Source of the DNA: Actinacidiphila guanduensis
Lineage (GTDB): Bacteria > Actinomycetota > Actinomycetes > Streptomycetales > Streptomycetaceae
Reading direction: 5' to 3'
Assembly: GCF_900103985.1 (NCBI RefSeq)
Contig: NZ_FNIE01000006.1
Coordinates: 186,001 to 250,000 of the forward strand
Length of the DNA: 64,000 bases
A program made the position numbers and the translations under genes. The notes below the pieces were generated by a model that made no database searches, was not told the origin of the DNA, and worked only from the letters and a program-made list of their open reading frames with translations. Every line of letters starts with the position of its first letter. Position 1 is the stretch's first letter. This document shows positions 60,952 to 64,000 of this stretch, in pieces.

Positions 60952-62648
60952 GCGGGGCGGGGCCGCTGACGGGCAGCGCGCCGACACCTCTGCCCCCATC
61001 GGCACCGGCGGCGCCGGCAGCTCCGGCGGTCGGCCCGCCCGCATCGGTGACGGCCACCTTCGTCCGCCTGAAAGTGGCGGTGCTGCGCAACGGGCTGCGC
61101 CAGTCGCGGGGCCGCACCGCCGGCTGGGTGGTGGGCGTGGTCCTGGTGCTCCTCTACGCGCTGGGCAGCGGCGCGGGGATGATCGCGCTGCGGGGCAACG
61201 AGTACGCGCCCGCGGCGGCCGCGACCACCGCCACGGTGCTGGGCCTGGGCTGGACGGTGATGCCGCTGTTCTTCTTCGGCGGCGACGACACCCTGGACGC
61301 CACCCGGCTGGCGATGCTGCCACTGCGGCCGCGGCCGCTGATACGGGCGCTGCTGGTGTCCTCGCTGATCGGCGTCGGCCCGCTGTTCACGGTGCTGCTG
61401 GCGGCGGGGGCGACCGTTGCGGTGGCCCACGGGGCGGCGGCGGCCATGACAGCGGTGGTGGCCGTAGCACTCGTCCTGGTGACGTGCGTGGCGGTCTCCC
61501 GTGCGGTGGCGGCGGCCAACACCCGGTTGCTGACCAGTCGCCGGGGCCGGGACCTGGCCGTGCTCAGCGGGCTGTTCGTGGCGGTGGGCGCGCAGCTGAT
61601 GAACCTCGGGCTCAGCTCGCTCTCCTCCCACCACGGCCTGCACCGGGTCACCTCGGTCACGGCGGTGCTGCGCTGGATACCGCCGGCCGCCGCGGTGGAC
61701 GCCGTGCGCTCGGTCTCCGGCGGCTCGTACGCGGTGGCGGCCGCGCAGTTGGTGCTCACACTCGGCGCCGCGGCTCTGGCGCTGGTGTGGTGGCACCGCA
61801 GCCTGCACCGGTTGATGGTGTCGCCGGACTCGTCGTCGCTGCAGGCGGCGCCGGAGACCGCCCGGGCGAAGGGCGGTGCCCGCCGCTCGCCGGTGGTGCG
61901 GCTGCTGCCCGGCCAACTGGTGGCCGGCCGGGCCGGGACGGTGCTGGAGCGCCAGTTCCGCTATGCGGCGCGCGACCCGCGGCAGCGCTCGTCGTGGGCG
62001 ACGGGGCTGGCGGTCGGCCTGCTGCTGCCGCTGGTGGCAGTGGTGCAGCACGGCTCGGTCTACCAGTGCCTGTGGACGGCGGGGTTGCTGGGCATGCAGA
62101 TGTTCAACCAGTTCGGGATGGACAACTCGGCGTTCTGGACGATCGCTGCGACGATCACCTCCCGGCGGGACGCGGAGCTGGAGTTGCGCGGCCGGGCGCT
62201 GATGCTGGGGTCGGTGGCGCTGCCGTACGTCACGGTGGTCACGGTGGCGACGGCGGTGCTGCTGGGAAAGGAGGGTGCGCTGCCGGAGGTGCTGGGGATG
62301 GCCTTCGCGTTCCTGGGGGCGCTGATATCCACCGGCAGTTATGCCAGCGTGCGGTTCCCGTACGCGGTGTCGGCGGACAACGCCTTCGGGGCTGCGGCGG
62401 CGCCGGGCAACGGTTCGCTGGTGGCGGCCAACGCCCTCGGCGGCAGCGCGGCGAGCGCGGCCCTGTGCCTGCCCGTGCTCGGCTTGGACGTGGCCCTGCA
62501 CGTGGCCGACGCGCACGGCGCCCTGTGGACGGTGCTGCCGGTTGGCGCGGTGTACGGAGCCGTGCTCGCGGCGGCGGCACTGCGCTTCACCGCGCCGCGG
62601 TTCCTGGACCGTCTGCCCGAGATCCTGACGGCGGTGACACGGGCCTGA
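60948..62648 (+). CDS. ABC transporter permease, large membrane component
   Basis: A 566-residue protein with about 12 membrane spans, for example WVVGVVLVLLYALGSGAGMIAL and LIGVGPLFTVLLAAGATVAV. A cytoplasmic part (about 300-340) ends with RQFRYAARDPRQRSSWATGLAVGLLLPLVAVV. The R-x-F-x-Y-x-x-R-D-P-R segment is typical of actinobacterial ABC-2 permeases. It is translationally coupled to the ATPase (ATGA overlap). The exported substrate is unknown. Confidence 0.88.
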   Translation: MSGAGPLTGSAPTPLPPSAPAAPAAPAVGPPASVTATFVRLKVAVLRNGLRQSRGRTAGWVVGVVLVLLYALGSGAGMIALRGNEYAPAAAATTATVLGLGWTVMPLFFFGGDDTLDATRLAMLPLRPRPLIRALLVSSLIGVGPLFTVLLAAGATVAVAHGAAAAMTAVVAVALVLVTCVAVSRAVAAANTRLLTSRRGRDLAVLSGLFVAVGAQLMNLGLSSLSSHHGLHRVTSVTAVLRWIPPAAAVDAVRSVSGGSYAVAAAQLVLTLGAAALALVWWHRSLHRLMVSPDSSSLQAAPETARAKGGARRSPVVRLLPGQLVAGRAGTVLERQFRYAARDPRQRSSWATGLAVGLLLPLVAVVQHGSVYQCLWTAGLLGMQMFNQFGMDNSAFWTIAATITSRRDAELELRGRALMLGSVALPYVTVVTVATAVLLGKEGALPEVLGMAFAFLGALISTGSYASVRFPYAVSADNAFGAAAAPGNGSLVAANALGGSAASAALCLPVLGLDVALHVADAHGALWTVLPVGAVYGAVLAAAALRFTAPRFLDRLPEILTAVTRA

Positions 62649-63201
62649 GTTCGCGGGGCGGCGCCCGAGGGAGTCCTTCCCGGAGGAGTTCTCCCGAGCG
62701 GGCTTCTGCCGGACGGATGCCACGGGCGGCTCCCTGCGGACGAGTTGGGCGCCGGGGACCCTCGGGATTGTGCGGTGGACTGCACACGCCGACCTATGGC
62801 GCCCACTCCGGACGCTTCGGTCCGGCACCTGCCGAAAGCGCCAGAGCCGCGCTGAGGGCGCCCCGCTCCGGGCCAGCGCGGAGTCGGTCGGCGGCCGGCG
62901 GCCGCACGAACCCCGGCGCAGGGCACACCGGCACGTGGCTGGGCCGCGCCTCACGACGGTGCCCAACAGTTCCGACGCGGCCCAACGACACCGACACGGC
63001 CCGGCGCACCACCCGGCCACGCCGGGCCGCGCCTCACGGCGGCGCCCAACGGCTCCGACGGTGCCCAGCGGGTCCGATAGGGCACCGACACGGCCCCGGG
63101 CGTGCCGCCCCGCCGGGCACGGCCCGTACCCCGACGCGCGCCCAGCGGATCGGCGGGCGGTCGCCGGCTCGGGTCGGGGAACCCGGGAGCCGCCGGAAGG
63201 G
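62649..63201. other. Intergenic region with imperfect 83-bp direct repeat
   Basis: These 553 bases lie between convergent genes. Two degenerate copies of a segment beginning GGGCCGCGCCTCACG start at 62941 and 63024, each ending near CACCGACACGGCC. The rest is GC-rich without a supported gene. Confidence 0.55.
62941..63096 (+). repeat. Imperfect tandem repeat, period about 83 bp
   Basis: Copy 1 starts at 62941 and copy 2 at 63024. Shared blocks are GGGCCGCGCCTCACG, then GCCCAAC, TCCGACG and ACCGACACGGCCC. The copies differ at many positions, so the duplication is old. Confidence 0.55.
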
Positions 63202-64000
63202 TCAGTTGGCGATGGGGTCGCGCCAGGTGGGGTGGAGCTCGTCGAGGAGGGCTTCGACGCGTGGGGGGAGACCGCGGGAGGGCCCGTTGAGGGCGTTGCT
63301 GCGGGTGATCAGGGAGGCGGCGGCGGCTTCGAGGCGGGCGGGGTCGCCGATGGCGTGGGTGGCTCGGAGGTAGGCGAGCCAGAGGCGTTCGTCGTTGGGG
63401 GCGATGCCCATGCCCGTCTCGACGGCGGCGACCGCGGCCTTGGGCTTGCCGGCGTCCAGGTGGAGGCCGGCGAGGGCGAGGGCGATCTCGGCGACGAGGA
63501 CGGGGTGCTGGGCGTCGACGATCTCGTGGCCGAGCCAGCCGTAGCGGCCGGGGGCGCGGTCCTCGAAGAGGCGGCCGCGGGCCAGGGAGAGCGCGTCGGT
63601 CAGGAGGCGGCGCCTGGCGACGGGGTCGCCGGCCGCGCGGCCCTCGGTGGCCTCGTGGTGGAGCGTCTGGAGGACGTCCCAGTCGGAGACGACGGAGGTG
63701 GACAGGACGATACGGCCGGTGTCGTCGATGGTGAGGCGCTCGCCGCCGTCGGGGTCGGTGCCGAGCCAGGTGCGCAGGCGGGCGATGAGGGCGTCGCGGA
63801 CGTCCTCGGTGACGCCGCGCGGCCAGAGCGCCGAGGCCAGCACCCGGGGGTGCACGCCCTCGCGGTGCAGCAGCAGGAGGGCGAGCGCCTCGTGCAGCAG
63901 CCGGCTGCGCTCGGCCTCGGGCTCGGGCAGGCCGGTGACCTCGAAGCGGCCGAGGAGGCGGGCGTAGACACCGGGGCGGCCCTGGTCGCTGAGGTCGACG
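63202..64000 (-). CDS. BTAD-domain protein, C-terminal part (runs off the right edge)
   Basis: At least 265 residues; the frame is open to the window edge with no start. It reads YARLLGRFEVTGLPEPEAER, LLHEALALLLLHREGVHPRVLASALWPRGVTEDVRDALIARLRTWLG, then a TPR-like BTAD: HHEATEGRAAGDPVARRRLLTDALSLARGRLFEDRAPGRYGWL and MGIAPNDERLWLAYLRATHAIGDPARLEAAAASL. This matches the end of large LysM/BTAD membrane proteins of streptomycetes rather than a SARP, because a reduced winged-helix-like part comes just before BTAD. The stop is at 63202. Confidence 0.8.
   Translation of the reverse strand, partial: VDLSDQGRPGVYARLLGRFEVTGLPEPEAERSRLLHEALALLLLHREGVHPRVLASALWPRGVTEDVRDALIARLRTWLGTDPDGGERLTIDDTGRIVLSTSVVSDWDVLQTLHHEATEGRAAGDPVARRRLLTDALSLARGRLFEDRAPGRYGWLGHEIVDAQHPVLVAEIALALAGLHLDAGKPKAAVAAVETGMGIAPNDERLWLAYLRATHAIGDPARLEAAAASLITRSNALNGPSRGLPPRVEALLDELHPTWRDPIAN

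Overview
The window is high-GC actinobacterial DNA, most likely from a streptomycete or a close relative. The signs are the codon bias, many GTG starts, lipobox and Tat signals, an XRE/DUF5753 plus DUF397 pair, an NsdA-like regulator, SARP/BTAD regulators, mycothiol-type genes (an Mca-like amidase and a maleylpyruvate-isomerase domain), a PanD with a GTG start, and a CsoR-type copper box. About 57 protein genes and one tRNA are visible. I see no phage, insertion sequence, CRISPR array or large biosynthetic cluster; this looks like chromosomal arm or core DNA rich in regulators.

Layout. 1-11.4 kb: a GNAT fragment, an extradiol dioxygenase, a lipoprotein, two paralogous drug-efflux MFS pumps, TetR and MarR regulators, a stand-alone ABC ATPase, a large membrane protein and an LLM flavin monooxygenase/FMN reductase pair, ending at tRNA-Arg(CCT). 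11.5-19.5 kb: a DUF5709 protein, a DUF574 methyltransferase, two XRE regulators, an RluA pseudouridine synthase, a VOC protein, panD and a FUSC membrane protein. 19.7-22.9 kb: a MarR regulator and the copZ-copA copper unit. 23-29.7 kb: a D-Ala-D-Ala carboxypeptidase with a very long disordered tail, a GPP34 protein, the XRE/DUF397 pair and an aminotransferase. 29.9-35.4 kb: ADP-ribosylglycohydrolase, phosphodiester glycosidase, a Tat-exported PHP protein and a degenerate adenylation-domain protein. 35.8-39.1 kb: a large SARP-STAND-TPR regulator followed by a 59-residue repeat peptide. 39.5-50.9 kb: a PQQ-propeller Ser/Thr kinase, a second VOC protein, TetR regulators, a flavin monooxygenase, an MFS transporter, a GlxA-type AraC regulator, an RsbW-like ATPase, a macrodomain protein and an Mca-like amidase. 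50.9-64 kb: a STAS protein, an ECF sigma factor and its frameshifted zinc-finger partner, purU, an SCO4402-family protein, a substrate-binding lipoprotein, a repeat-rich membrane protein, an NsdA-like regulator, an ABC exporter and the end of a second BTAD protein.

Four observations stand out. (1) A perfect 44-bp palindrome sits exactly where the zf-HC2/maleylpyruvate-isomerase gene changes reading frame, which suggests a template-switch mutation or an assembly artefact. (2) Four copies of a TTGAA-NN-TTCAA operator lie in front of the MarR gene, the dioxygenase and the flavin monooxygenase operon, which suggests one regulon. (3) The SARP-STAND-TPR regulator is followed by a small repeat peptide gene whose upstream region has two TTATCG repeats 11 bp apart, the spacing SARPs use. 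(4) A conserved-looking but catalytically degenerate acyl-AMP-ligase-like protein is divergent from that SARP gene.

All assignments come from reading the sequence. Family names rest on remembered motifs, not on database searches.
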